Source: Anaerococcus sp. Marseille-Q7828
GTDB taxonomy: Bacteria; Bacillota; Clostridia; Tissierellales; Peptoniphilaceae
Length of the DNA: 64,000 nucleotides
NCBI RefSeq assembly: GCF_949769285.1
Contig: NZ_OX458331.1
Span: 1,178,001-1,242,000 of the forward strand
Reading direction: 5' to 3'
Part shown: positions 24,711-34,201 of the stretch, piece by piece
How the letters are laid out: the number at the start of each line of letters is the position of its first letter
Position numbering within the stretch: the first letter of the stretch is position 1
Notes under the pieces: generated by a model
The model's database searches: none
What the model was told of the DNA's origin: nothing
The model's input: only the letters and a program-made list of their open reading frames with translations
Translations under genes and position numbers: made by a program

Positions 24711-26675
24711 ATGGAAAAATTAGTTTTAGACGGAAGGTATGAAATTATAGAGCAAATAGGCGTAGGAGGTATGGCCAAAGTTTACAAGGCCAAGGATAGA
24801 CTCCTGGACCGATTTGTAGCTATCAAGGTTCTTAAAGACCAATACGCAGAAGATAGCGAATTTCTCAAAAAATTTAATAATGAAGCCCAATCTGCTGCCA
24901 AACTATCCCATGTAAACATTGTAAATGTCTTTGATATAGGAGAGGACCTATACAAGGGACAAAGAATATATTATATAGTAATGGAATATGTGGAAGGTCA
25001 AACTCTTAAGGATTTGATTTTATCAAAGGGTAAGCTATCTAACCAAGAAATAATAGATTATTCTGTCCAAATAGCCAAAGCTCTTAGGATGGCTCACAAT
25101 GCTGGGATAATCCATAGAGATATCAAACCTCAAAACATTCTAATTGATAATTATGGTCTACTTAAAGTAACCGATTTTGGTATAGCAAGGGTTTCATCAA
25201 ATGCTACGATAACCTACACTAGTTCCATTCTAGGAACAGTCCATTATATTTCACCAGAACAAGCCAAGGGCAATATAGTTGACGAGAAGAGTGATCTTTA
25301 TTCCCTAGGTGCTGTAATGTATGAGATGGCAACTGGCAAAGTACCATTTGATGCTGATAACTCTGTTGGCATTGCTCTTATGCATATACAAGATGAACCA
25401 GTTATTGCCAAAGAACTTAATCCAGACCTGTCAGATCATCTAAATTATATAATAATGAAGCTTCTAAAAAAGGAAGCATCAGAAAGATTTTTAAATACTA
25501 GAGAATTGATAGATGCATTGGAAGATGAAGATTATATTTATGACCAGGAAGATCTTTCAGAAACTGCTCCAATCCCAATAGTTGTTCCAAAAGATAAGGT
25601 TACTAGCAAAGTTTACCAGCAAAACTACGATGAAGAAGAGGAAAAGGAAAAAGAAGCAGTTTATGTTTCAAATCCTGACAAGAAAAAATCTTCCAACAAG
25701 GATAAAAAGGCAAAAAAACTTTGGCCACTTATAATTCTAGCCTTAGTTCTAGTAGCAGCGGTGTATTTTTTAAGAAACAGGACTAGCAGTAAGCAAATCG
25801 AAGTACCAACGGTATTAAACCTCAATCAATCTCAAGCTATAAATGAACTTGAAAGAAGAGGGCTAAAGGCAAATATCTCACTAACAGAAGAAAGTGATGA
25901 ATACGAAATTGGCAAGGTAATGAGCCAAGACCCAAGCCCAAACACCAAGGTTGACAGAGGGAGTCAAGTCAACTTAGTCATAAGTAAAGGCAGGGAAGTC
26001 GAAGTTCCAGACCTTAGAAATATGACCATAGCCCAGGCTGAAGAAGTCCTAAAAGAAGCTGGCCTTAGACTAGGCCGTACTATGACACAAAAAAGCGACA
26101 ATGTAGATAAGGACCTGATTATTAGCCAAGATCCAAGATCATATAGCAAACTTCAAGCTGGAAGTGAAATAGATGTTACAGTAAGTACTGGTCCAGATGG
26201 CAGAGTTGAAACTATTGAAGTTCCAAATGTCCTTGGTCACACTGAACAAGATGCCAGAGCTATTTTAAGCCAAGCTGGTCTAGCTCTTGCGAATGTCAAC
26301 TACTACAATAGTGACAATACACAACAAGGACTTGTAATGAATCAGTCAATAGCAGCAGGTACAAGAGTTGCCAAGGATTCTCAAATAGAGATATCCATTT
26401 CAACAGGTCCAAAAGAAGAAATTCCAGAAGAAAATGATATAAAAGATGTCGAACTAAGAGTTGAAATAACAGAGCCAAAAGACCAATACAATGTAGTAGT
26501 TTACGATATAGTAAACGGTCAAAGAGGCCAAAGCATTTATAGTGGAACACAAACTTATGCAGAAGTTGAAAACAATGGCGGAGTGCTCATAGTAAACGTA
26601 AGAGCAAGCGTAGGAGCCTATCTAGAAATAGTTGTAGATGGTCAATCCTACGGAGTAACTGCGGTAAATCAATGA
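24711..26675 (+). CDS. prkC: PASTA-domain serine/threonine kinase (PrkC/StkP type)
   Basis: 654 residues. An intracellular kinase domain (1-270) has G-V-G-G-M-A-K, H-R-D-I-K-P-Q-N (about 133-140) and D-F-G (about 155) motifs. An acidic juxtamembrane linker follows, then one membrane helix (about 338-355). Three PASTA repeats (about 362-428, 430-498, 503-572) bind muropeptides outside the cell, and a C-terminal β-rich extension closes the protein. Kinase with stp forms the usual sensor pair reporting on peptidoglycan. GAGGGTAG ribosome binding site; ten bases after stp. Confidence 0.96.
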   Translation: MEKLVLDGRYEIIEQIGVGGMAKVYKAKDRLLDRFVAIKVLKDQYAEDSEFLKKFNNEAQSAAKLSHVNIVNVFDIGEDLYKGQRIYYIVMEYVEGQTLKDLILSKGKLSNQEIIDYSVQIAKALRMAHNAGIIHRDIKPQNILIDNYGLLKVTDFGIARVSSNATITYTSSILGTVHYISPEQAKGNIVDEKSDLYSLGAVMYEMATGKVPFDADNSVGIALMHIQDEPVIAKELNPDLSDHLNYIIMKLLKKEASERFLNTRELIDALEDEDYIYDQEDLSETAPIPIVVPKDKVTSKVYQQNYDEEEEKEKEAVYVSNPDKKKSSNKDKKAKKLWPLIILALVLVAAVYFLRNRTSSKQIEVPTVLNLNQSQAINELERRGLKANISLTEESDEYEIGKVMSQDPSPNTKVDRGSQVNLVISKGREVEVPDLRNMTIAQAEEVLKEAGLRLGRTMTQKSDNVDKDLIISQDPRSYSKLQAGSEIDVTVSTGPDGRVETIEVPNVLGHTEQDARAILSQAGLALANVNYYNSDNTQQGLVMNQSIAAGTRVAKDSQIEISISTGPKEEIPEENDIKDVELRVEITEPKDQYNVVVYDIVNGQRGQSIYSGTQTYAEVENNGGVLIVNVRASVGAYLEIVVDGQSYGVTAVNQ

Positions 26676-27541
26676 TTGGTAAAATTATAAAAGCACAAAA
26701 AGATCTCTACTATGTCAAAAGCAAAGACGAGATTTATATGTCAAAAGCAAGGGGGAATTTTCGCATAAGGGGGATTAAGCCTCTTGTTGGCGACAATGTT
26801 AAGATAGAATTAACAGAAGATAATACAGCCTACATTACACAAATACTTGATAGGCAAAATGAAATCAAAAGGCCAAACATTGCAAATATAGATCAAATGT
26901 TAGTTTTTGTAACTATCACTGATCCACCTTTGAATTTATTTAATCTTGATAAGTATCTGGCTATGTGCGAACATGAAAACATTGATGTTGTAATTATAAT
27001 ATCCAAAATCGACCTTACAACTGATGAAAAAATTGATCAAATAATTGATATATATGAGCCTCTTGCCTATAGAATAGTAAGTATAGATAATTATAATGAT
27101 TTTCCAATGGATGTGATAATCCCAATATTAAAAGGAAAAACTTCGGCAGTTTCAGGAGCCTCAGGAGTTGGTAAAAGCACATTTTTAAATAATCTTGTAG
27201 AAAAAAATATAGAAATTGGTGAGATTTCCCAAAAATCAAAGAGGGGGAAGAATACAACTCGTCATACAGAGATTTTTGCCATAGATGAAGATACCTTTAT
27301 CTTTGATACTCCAGGCTTTGATAGTTTTGATTTTGATTTTATAGAAGATGAAAATCAACTTAAATATACTTTTAGGGAAATGAAAAACGCAAACTGTAAG
27401 TTTAAAGATTGTAATCATATAAATGAGCCAAATTGCCAAGTGAAAGAGTCCTTAAAAGAGGGTGAGATTTCACAAAACAGGTATGATAATTACAAAATGT
27501 TATTTAATCAATTGAAAGAAAGGCGAGAAAACAAATGGTAG
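26672..27541 (+). CDS. rsgA: Small ribosomal subunit biogenesis GTPase RsgA
   Basis: 289-residue circularly permuted GTPase that helps mature 30S subunits. An OB-fold N-terminus is followed by permuted G motifs: I-S-K-I-D (G4), then G-A-S-G-V-G-K-S-T (G1, about 163-171) and D-T-P-G-F (G3). A zinc-binding C-K-F-K-D-C-N-H-x-x-E-P-N-C module lies near 247-260. ATGA overlap with prkC. Confidence 0.96.
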   Translation: MIGKIIKAQKDLYYVKSKDEIYMSKARGNFRIRGIKPLVGDNVKIELTEDNTAYITQILDRQNEIKRPNIANIDQMLVFVTITDPPLNLFNLDKYLAMCEHENIDVVIIISKIDLTTDEKIDQIIDIYEPLAYRIVSIDNYNDFPMDVIIPILKGKTSAVSGASGVGKSTFLNNLVEKNIEIGEISQKSKRGKNTTRHTEIFAIDEDTFIFDTPGFDSFDFDFIEDENQLKYTFREMKNANCKFKDCNHINEPNCQVKESLKEGEISQNRYDNYKMLFNQLKERRENKW

Positions 27542-28197
27542 AACTAGCTCCTTCAATATTATCTTGTAACTTTGCAAACTTAGAAGAAGACATAAAAAAA
27601 ACTCAGGGAACAGATTTAAAAATGCTCCATGTAGACGTTATGGATGGAATATTTGTTCCAAACATTTCTTTTGGCTTCAAGGTTATAGGAGATCTTAGAA
27701 AGATTACTGATTACTATTTTGACACTCATCTTATGATCGAAGAGCCAATCAGATACATCAAAGATTTTAAGAAAGCAGGTGTAGATAGACTAACAATTCA
27801 CTATGAAGCTTGCAAAAACCTTTATGAAACTATAAAGGAAATCAAAGATAATGGTATGGAAGTTGGTCTTACTTTTAAACCAGCAACTGATATGAACCTA
27901 ATGCTTCCTTACCTTGATAAGATTGACTTGTTGCTTGTAATGAGCGTAGAACCAGGCTTTGGAGGTCAAAGCTTTATGGAAGATTCGCTTGATAAAATCA
28001 GATTTTTTAGAAAATACATAGATGATAATAATCTAGATGTAAAAATCCAAGTGGATGGTGGGATCAAAACTACAAATGTCGATAAGGTAATAGATGCAGG
28101 TTGTGATATTGTTGTAGCTGGTTCAGACGTTTTTGCTAGCGATATAAGAGAAAAAATAAATAAATACTACCAAATATTTAAGGAAAAGTCACTATAA
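27535..28197 (+). CDS. rpe: Ribulose-phosphate 3-epimerase
   Basis: 220-residue TIM barrel interconverting ribulose 5-phosphate and xylulose 5-phosphate. A-P-S-I-L-S-C-N-F-A-N at the start, H-V-D-V-M-D-G-I-F-V-P-N-I (metal ligands), M-S-V-E-P-G-F-G-G-Q (phosphate loop) and V-D-G-G-I are present. It ends the def-to-rpe transcript; the thiN gene often found next is absent. Confidence 0.97.
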   Translation: MVELAPSILSCNFANLEEDIKKTQGTDLKMLHVDVMDGIFVPNISFGFKVIGDLRKITDYYFDTHLMIEEPIRYIKDFKKAGVDRLTIHYEACKNLYETIKEIKDNGMEVGLTFKPATDMNLMLPYLDKIDLLLVMSVEPGFGGQSFMEDSLDKIRFFRKYIDDNNLDVKIQVDGGIKTTNVDKVIDAGCDIVVAGSDVFASDIREKINKYYQIFKEKSL

Positions 28198-28212
28198 TTA
28201 GTGGCTTTTTTT
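28186..28212 (+). terminator. Terminator after rpe
   Basis: AAAGTCACTA / TAGTGGCTTT stem (one T-G pair), TAAT loop, then T8. The stem begins inside the last rpe codons. Confidence 0.85.
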
Positions 28213-28266
28213 TAATTAGGGGTAAATATATACAAACAAATTGTTAATATATTGGAAGGAGATAAA

Positions 28267-30387
28267 ATGACAAAAAAAGAGAACAAACATGATTTTAAGA
28301 AAGCACCTCTAACTCCTCCAGGATTAGATAAGGTTAAAAAAGTAGCCGATAATGCTAAGCAAAAAGATTTAAAAAATAATAAAGTTGATAACAAAGGCAA
28401 GGCTTTTACTACAAATAAAGGTCTAAAAATGGCTGAGGATGAATTTTCATTAAAGGCTGGCAGACGTGGACCAACTTTATTGGAAGACTTTCATCTAAGA
28501 GAAAAAATTATGCACTTTGACCACGAAAGAATTCCTGAAAGAATTGTCCATGCCCGTGGTGTAGGTGCACATGGCGTGTTTAAATGTACAAAAGATATGA
28601 GCGAATACACTAAGGCTTGTCTATTTACTGAGGAAGGCAAAGAGACTCCACTATTTACTAGAATTTCTACAGTAGCAGGTTTTAGGGGCTCTACAGATAC
28701 ACCTCGTGATGTTCGTGGCTTCGCTCTCAAATTTTATACAGAAGAAGGCAACTACGATATTGCAGGAAATAATATGCCGGTTTTCTTCATCCAAGATGCT
28801 ATCAAGTTCCCTGATTTTGTTCATGCAGTAAAGCCAGAACCAGATACTGAAGTACCACAAGCTCAGTCAGCTCACGATACATTTTGGGATTTTATAAGCC
28901 GCAACCAAGAATCAGCACATATGACTATGTGGGCTATGAGTGATAGGGCAATACCACTAAACTTAAGAATGATAGATGGCTTTGCTGTTCACACCTTTAG
29001 ATTTGTTAATGCAGAAGGCAAGGGAACATTTGTTCGTTTCCAATGGAATCCACAACTAGGTGTTCATTCTAGAGTATGGGATGAGACCTTGAAAGTATCA
29101 GGGAATGATCCAGATAGCCAAAGAAAAGATTTGTACGATGCAATAGATGAGGGCAACTATCCAGTTTGGGACTTCTGTGTCCAATTATTGCCAGAAGAAA
29201 AAGAATTTGATTTCCCATTTGATATCTTGGACCCAACAAAAGTATGGCCAGAAGAAGATATACCAAAAATAAAAATTGGTGAAATAATTTTAAATAGAAA
29301 TGTTGATAACTTCTTTGCGGAAACTGAACAAGTTGCCTTTAACCCTGGCAATATTATTCCTGGAATCGACTTTTCAAATGATCCACTTCTTCAAGGCAGA
29401 CTTTTCTCATATACTGATACCCAACTACTAAGACTTGGTGGACCAAACTTTGCTCAAATTCCAATAAACAGACCAATCGCAGAAGTTCATAACAACCAAA
29501 GAGATGGTTGGCACCAACATATGATTAATCAAGGACCAGTTTCTTATCAAAAATCTGCTATCGACGACCAATCACCATATTATGAAAGTGTTGAAAATGG
29601 TGGTTATGAACATTACCAAGAAAAGGTTGACGGACAAGTTATCAAAGACCGTGACGATAGCTTCAGAGATCACTTCTCCCAAGCAACAGCATTTTATAAT
29701 TCACTATCAAAAGTTGAACAAAAACATATTATTGATGCATTTTCTTTTGAACTATCAAAGGTAAAAAGAGAAGAAATCAGACAAAATGTTGTAGATATGT
29801 TTGCCAATGTTGATAAGGCAATGGCAGAAGAAATTGCAAAAAATGTTGGAGCTGATAAGCCAGATGCCAAACGTGGTTTCGACCCTGTAGGAACAAAACC
29901 TACAAAAGAAGCAAAATCAGTTAAAATGCCTGAATTTTCTCAAGAAAATACTATCTTTAAGCCAGATACACTTAAAGTTGGCATATACTCTGATAATGAC
30001 GATGACTTTGACTTCAAAAAACTTGTAAAAGCTATAAAAGCTAGTAAGGCAAAGGCAGAAATCATACAAGGCAATTTAAATAAGACCAAAGATGGTTTGA
30101 TGGTAAATCATAGATATGAATCAATCCATCCAGTACTAGAAGATGGGCTAATCATAGTAGTTCCAGAAAAACCAAGCCATGATTTTATGAAAAATGTAGG
30201 CGAGTTTGCAGATGAAACCTTCAAACACTACAAACCATTATGGATTATAGGAGATCCTACTGATATTCTTAGTGAAGATAAGCAAAAAGGCGATGGTGTA
30301 ATGGTTACTAAGGATGGTAAGGATATCGATAAATTTATAGAAAACTTAAGTAAACAAAGATTCTGGGATAGAGACGGATCAAATTAG
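28267..30387 (+). CDS. katE: Large-subunit (clade 2, KatE-type) catalase
   Basis: 706-residue haem catalase breaking down hydrogen peroxide. The core has the R-I-P-E-R-I-V-H-A-R-G active-site His block (about 85-95), F-x-R-x-S-T-V-A-G-F-R-G-S-T-D-T and the haem-ligand region R-L-F-S-Y-T-D-T-Q (about 377-385). A C-terminal flavodoxin/GATase1-like domain (about 565-700) marks the large-subunit clade. ATG 28267 follows AAGGAG; a TTG 15 bases upstream is rejected. No clear PerR box is seen in the 55 bases after the rpe terminator. Monocistronic, with its own terminator. Confidence 0.95.
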   Translation: MTKKENKHDFKKAPLTPPGLDKVKKVADNAKQKDLKNNKVDNKGKAFTTNKGLKMAEDEFSLKAGRRGPTLLEDFHLREKIMHFDHERIPERIVHARGVGAHGVFKCTKDMSEYTKACLFTEEGKETPLFTRISTVAGFRGSTDTPRDVRGFALKFYTEEGNYDIAGNNMPVFFIQDAIKFPDFVHAVKPEPDTEVPQAQSAHDTFWDFISRNQESAHMTMWAMSDRAIPLNLRMIDGFAVHTFRFVNAEGKGTFVRFQWNPQLGVHSRVWDETLKVSGNDPDSQRKDLYDAIDEGNYPVWDFCVQLLPEEKEFDFPFDILDPTKVWPEEDIPKIKIGEIILNRNVDNFFAETEQVAFNPGNIIPGIDFSNDPLLQGRLFSYTDTQLLRLGGPNFAQIPINRPIAEVHNNQRDGWHQHMINQGPVSYQKSAIDDQSPYYESVENGGYEHYQEKVDGQVIKDRDDSFRDHFSQATAFYNSLSKVEQKHIIDAFSFELSKVKREEIRQNVVDMFANVDKAMAEEIAKNVGADKPDAKRGFDPVGTKPTKEAKSVKMPEFSQENTIFKPDTLKVGIYSDNDDDFDFKKLVKAIKASKAKAEIIQGNLNKTKDGLMVNHRYESIHPVLEDGLIIVVPEKPSHDFMKNVGEFADETFKHYKPLWIIGDPTDILSEDKQKGDGVMVTKDGKDIDKFIENLSKQRFWDRDGSN

Positions 30388-30397
30388 TTAAAAAAAT

Positions 30398-30436
30398 ACC
30401 ACTAGGCGGGAAAAAATCCTACCTAGTGGCTTTTTA
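30398..30436. terminator. Terminator between katE and rpmB
   Basis: CCACTAGG / CCTAGTGG stem with an inner GGA/TCC pairing, flanked by A-rich sequence on the left and T5 on the right. It can serve both the catalase gene and, less well, the convergent rpmB. Confidence 0.8.
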
Positions 30437-30466
30437 TTTTGAATTCAAAATAAAAAAAGCATTATA

Positions 30467-30655
30467 TTATGCTTTTTGTACTTTTCCAGATTTTAAACAT
30501 TTAGTACATACGTTGATTGATTTTGGAGATCCATCTACTATAGCTCTTATTTTATGCACATTTGGTTTAAAAGTTCTGTTAACATTTTTGTGTGAGAAAG
30601 TAATAGTATTACCTGATTTTGTACCTTTTCCACAAATATCACATGCTTTTGCCAT
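30467..30655 (-). CDS. rpmB: 50S ribosomal protein L28
   Basis: 62 residues on the minus strand. A-K-A-C-D-I-C-G-K-G opens the zinc-binding form, matched by C-T-K-C near residue 50. N-V-N-R-T-F-K-P-N-V-H-K is the L28 core. AGGAGGTG lies seven bases before the ATG. It is the only minus-strand housekeeping gene between 3.5 kb and the window end. Confidence 0.97.
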   Translation of the reverse strand: MAKACDICGKGTKSGNTITFSHKNVNRTFKPNVHKIRAIVDGSPKSINVCTKCLKSGKVQKA

Positions 30656-30692
30656 ATAAACACCTCCTAGCTTTTTACAATTAATCTTTATT

Positions 30693-30721
30693 ATTTTACC
30701 AAATCAGGAGTGAAATTACAA
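30693..30721 (-). promoter_or_regulatory. rpmB promoter
   Basis: Minus strand TTGTAA (30721-30716) and TAAAAT (30698-30693) with a 17-base spacer. Confidence 0.6.
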
Positions 30722-30799
30722 ATTTTTTTATATCAGATAAGTATTTAAATTAAGGTATAGTAAATTATAAGATTTAATTTATTAAATCTAGGAGGACGT

Positions 30800-31702
30800 A
30801 TGGATTACAAATCTATCTACGAGGGTAAGGACTTTGGGGATATTTCCTTTGGTACAGCTCTCAAAGATTACACAACTTGGGGCATCGGTGGACCAGCTGA
30901 TGTGCTAGTTAAAGTAAATAATGAAGAACAATTAAAAAATCTTTTGATATTTAATAATGAAAACAATATAAAAACAACCGTAATAGGACTTGGATCAAAT
31001 CTTCTCATAACAGATAAGGGTATAAGGGGATGTGTCTTAGTCTTAGCCGACAATTATGATGATATCAAGCTTAATGGAACTGAGATAACAGTTCTTGCGG
31101 GTACTTCACTAAATAAAGCAGCAAAATATTCAATTGATAATGGCCTAACCGGTATGGAAGAAATTTCTGGTATACCAGGGTCAGTTGGTGGAGCAGTTTC
31201 TATGAATGCGGGCGCCTATGGCAAGGAAATCAAAGATGTTTGCATTAGTGTAAAAGCATTTGACCTAGCTGGCAATGAATATAATTTTACTAATGATCAA
31301 ATGAACTTTTCTTACAGACATTCAAAAATATTTGACCAAGATCTCATAGTTTCTAGTGCTACTTTTAAATTACAAAACGATGATAATAATGAAGCTTTGG
31401 AAAAGTATGAAGACTATACAAATAGACGTGAGACTAAGCAGCCACTAGATAAGAAATCCGCAGGCTCTACTTTTAAAAGGCCAGAAGGCTCATATGCATC
31501 CAAGCTTATTGATGAGTGTGGACTAAGAGGTTACAGAGTTGGAGATTGCCAAGTTAGCGAAAAGCACTGTGGATTTATCATCAATGCAGGAGAAGCTACT
31601 AGTGCTGATATGCTAGCCTTCATAGAAGAAGTTGCAGGCATTGTTTATGAAAAAACAGGTTTTAAGTTAGAACGTGAGGTTAAATTAATCGGAGACTTAT
31701 AA
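30800..31702 (+). CDS. murB: UDP-N-acetylenolpyruvoylglucosamine reductase
   Basis: 300-residue FAD enzyme, type II MurB, making UDP-N-acetylmuramate for peptidoglycan. T-T-W-G-I-G-G-P-A (about 27-35), G-L-G-S-N-L-L (FAD loop), G-I-P-G-S-V-G-G-A-V-x-M-N-A-G-A-Y (about 130-146) and the catalytic Ser in A-G-S-T-F-K-R-P are present. AGGAGG ribosome binding site; an AGATTTAA/TTAAATCT palindrome just upstream could be structural. Confidence 0.97.
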   Translation: MDYKSIYEGKDFGDISFGTALKDYTTWGIGGPADVLVKVNNEEQLKNLLIFNNENNIKTTVIGLGSNLLITDKGIRGCVLVLADNYDDIKLNGTEITVLAGTSLNKAAKYSIDNGLTGMEEISGIPGSVGGAVSMNAGAYGKEIKDVCISVKAFDLAGNEYNFTNDQMNFSYRHSKIFDQDLIVSSATFKLQNDDNNEALEKYEDYTNRRETKQPLDKKSAGSTFKRPEGSYASKLIDECGLRGYRVGDCQVSEKHCGFIINAGEATSADMLAFIEEVAGIVYEKTGFKLEREVKLIGDL

Positions 31703-32550
31703 TGAAACTTAAGATAATTACTGGTTTAAGTGGATCTGGAAAGACAACTGCCCTAAGGGCTTATGAAGATATGGGTTATTATGCTATGGACAATTCTCCA
31801 GCATATTTGATTGAGAAATTCATAGAACTAAATGAAACTCAAGCAAATCCTATTGAAAAAATGGCAGTTGTAATAGATTTCCGTTCCCACAATATAGATA
31901 GCGATATGAAACAATCTTTTCTAAATCTCAAAGAGAAGAACAAGGATACTGAAATTATATATATTTATTGTAATGATAGTGTGCTTTTGACTAGATATAA
32001 TGAACATCGCAGACCTCATCCACTGGGTGAATATGGTAATGTAGCAGATGGTATAGAAAAGGAAAAAGAACTCTTAAAAGAAATAAGGCAAATATCTGAT
32101 AGATTCATAGATACCAGTAATTATAATGCAAAAGAACTTAAGAAAGTTATAGAAGACTCCGCATCTAACGAGAACAATATGATAATAAATCTCTTATCAT
32201 TTGGCTACAAGTATGGGGTTAGCGAGGACTTTGACTTTGTCTTTGACGTAAGATTTTTGCCAAATCCATTTTATATTGATGAGCTTAAGCCGCTTAATGG
32301 AACTGATGAAAAGCTTAAGGCTTATTTGGACCAATTTCCTATAATTGATGAGTTTTTGGATGATACTTATAAGTTATTAACAAAACTAATTCCAGAGTTT
32401 AAGAACCAAGGCAAAAATACCCTTACCATTGCAATTGGATGCACAGGGGGCAAGCACAGGTCAGTTTACATTGCCCAAGCTTTGTATGAAAAAATGAAAG
32501 ATGATGACTATATATTAATTATGAAACACAGAGAAAAGGATAGGTGGTAA
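31702..32550 (+). CDS. rapZ: RNase adapter protein RapZ (YvcJ)
   Basis: 282-residue nucleotide-binding protein. Walker A G-L-S-G-S-G-K-T-T lies at residues 8-16. The C-terminal domain has D-V-R-F-L-P-N-P-F-Y and G-C-T-G-G-x-H-R-S-V (here G-C-T-G-G-K-H-R-S-V). In Firmicutes YvcJ affects competence and cell wall metabolism. One-base overlap with murB. Confidence 0.96.
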   Translation: MKLKIITGLSGSGKTTALRAYEDMGYYAMDNSPAYLIEKFIELNETQANPIEKMAVVIDFRSHNIDSDMKQSFLNLKEKNKDTEIIYIYCNDSVLLTRYNEHRRPHPLGEYGNVADGIEKEKELLKEIRQISDRFIDTSNYNAKELKKVIEDSASNENNMIINLLSFGYKYGVSEDFDFVFDVRFLPNPFYIDELKPLNGTDEKLKAYLDQFPIIDEFLDDTYKLLTKLIPEFKNQGKNTLTIAIGCTGGKHRSVYIAQALYEKMKDDDYILIMKHREKDRW

Positions 32551-32551
32551 A

Positions 32552-33268
32552 ATGCAATATTACAAAAGACTACCCTTAGAAGATGTAAAAAATGCTAGGG
32601 AACTTGGTGGAGTACCAACCATGGATGGCAAAGTCACCAAGTGGGGCAAATTTTTGAGGACAGCAACCCTCGATGATATAAAAATTGATGATATTAAAAC
32701 ATTAAAAGACTACGGAGTAGAATCTATAATTGACCTAAGAAGAGCAGGAGAGATTCCCTTTGATAGCAAGTCACATGAGCTGATCAAAGAAAACTTCAAC
32801 TACAATCATATTTCTCTAGCTCCATCTGAAGAATTTCGCAAGGAAGAAATACAACAAATTATCAATAAAGAAGTATCTATTGGTTCTACTTATAGAAATC
32901 TTATAGACAATTATCCTAAGATTAAAGAGATTATGGAAGTATTTGCAGCAACCGATGGCATAAGTCTATTTCACTGCCAAGAAGGCAAGGATAGAACAGG
33001 CATTATTTCCATGATTTTGATGGGTCTTGCCAATGTTGGTAGATCTGATATTATTGCAGATTATGAAGTTTCATCAGCCTACCTTGGATATATAGAAAGA
33101 TATGATGAAAATGAACCATATTCTGTATTTAGGATTACCAACCCATATTATATGAAAGAAGCTTATGAATACGTAGCACGTAAGTACGATTCTTTTGAAG
33201 AATACCTAGCTTATGCGGGAGTAGACGAAAATACTATTAATAAGGTTAAGAAGAAATTATTAGACTAG
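32552..33268 (+). CDS. Tyrosine phosphatase-like protein (Y_phosphatase3 family)
   Basis: 238 residues with the family opener N-A-R-E-L-G-G (about 14-20), S-I-I-D-L-R-R, and the Cys-based phosphatase loop H-C-Q-E-G-K-D-R-T-G near residues 140-149, matching H-C-x(5)-R. AGGTGG ribosome binding site, one base after rapZ. In most Firmicutes yvcK occupies this slot between rapZ and whiA; no yvcK-like sequence is here. Substrate may be protein phosphotyrosine or a phospholipid/sugar phosphate; not decidable. Confidence 0.88.
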   Translation: MQYYKRLPLEDVKNARELGGVPTMDGKVTKWGKFLRTATLDDIKIDDIKTLKDYGVESIIDLRRAGEIPFDSKSHELIKENFNYNHISLAPSEEFRKEEIQQIINKEVSIGSTYRNLIDNYPKIKEIMEVFAATDGISLFHCQEGKDRTGIISMILMGLANVGRSDIIADYEVSSAYLGYIERYDENEPYSVFRITNPYYMKEAYEYVARKYDSFEEYLAYAGVDENTINKVKKKLLD

Positions 33269-33277
33269 GTGGCCAAA

Positions 33278-34171
33278 ATGTCTTTTTCAAAAAGATGTAA
33301 AAAAGAAGTTTTAAAAAAAGATCCTATAGATGCTCATGCTGAACTACTTACATTTTTTCAGTATATTTCTAGTATAAGAATTTCAAATGCTAGTTATCAG
33401 GTGATTTTTAAGACTTATTCAAATACCATAGCAAGATATATCTACAATCTAATCAAAAAAGTATACGATTATTCGCCAATCTTTGAGATAAAAGATATGG
33501 ATAAGGATAGGTTGTTTTCAGTAATCGTCGAAGATGAATCCCTTTCAGAAGAACTCATGGATGCTTCTAATGAGTTTTTTATAAATAAGGATTCTTATTT
33601 GGAAGATGTATCCCTTGATGATATAAAGTCATATCTTAAAATTGCCTTTGTGTTGAAAGGATCAGTAAACGACCCTCAAAGAGGCTATAATCTTGAGCTT
33701 TCAACAAATTCTATTGAAGAATCTATACTAACAAAAGAATCTATGGACATCTTTGACCTAAAGCCTAAAATTAACGACAAGGGAGAAATCAAAGTAGTAT
33801 ATCTAAAAGATTCAGATAAGATTTCTGACTTTTTGGCTATAATTGGTGCCAATAAGTCCTTGTTTGAGCTTGAAGATGTTAGAGCCATGAAGTCAATTAG
33901 AAACAACATCAATAGGCAAACTAATTTTGATAAGGCCAACATTGACAGAACTGTGAATGCATCACTAAAGCAAGTAGATGCCATAAAGGCTATATTTAAA
34001 GCTGGTATGATGGATGTTTTGTCAGCTGAGATGAAAGAATTGGCTGAGCTTAGACTAGTAAATCCCTATACTTCTATAGAAGAATTGGGACAAATGTTAG
34101 ATCCGCCTATGAGCAAGTCCAAGGTTAATTATAGGTTACAGAAATTTATTAAGATGGCTGAAGATTTGTGA
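33278..34171 (+). CDS. whiA: Sporulation/cell division regulator WhiA
   Basis: 297 residues from ATG 33278, five bases after AGGTGG; a GTG at 33269 would leave no room for that ribosome binding site. N-terminal LAGLIDADG-like domain (about 1-190) and C-terminal helix-turn-helix with L-R-L-V-N-P-Y-T-S-I-E-E-L-G (about 257-270). DNA-binding protein tied to chromosome segregation and division in non-sporulating Firmicutes. Confidence 0.93.
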   Translation: MSFSKRCKKEVLKKDPIDAHAELLTFFQYISSIRISNASYQVIFKTYSNTIARYIYNLIKKVYDYSPIFEIKDMDKDRLFSVIVEDESLSEELMDASNEFFINKDSYLEDVSLDDIKSYLKIAFVLKGSVNDPQRGYNLELSTNSIEESILTKESMDIFDLKPKINDKGEIKVVYLKDSDKISDFLAIIGANKSLFELEDVRAMKSIRNNINRQTNFDKANIDRTVNASLKQVDAIKAIFKAGMMDVLSAEMKELAELRLVNPYTSIEELGQMLDPPMSKSKVNYRLQKFIKMAEDL

Positions 34172-34201
34172 AAACAAGTCTTTTTTAATTAAGGATTAAG
34201 T

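Noticed and set aside
30426-30659. 77-codon plus-strand ORF opposite rpmB
   Set aside because: L28 on the minus strand has a clear ribosome binding site and family motifs; the plus frame is its complement.
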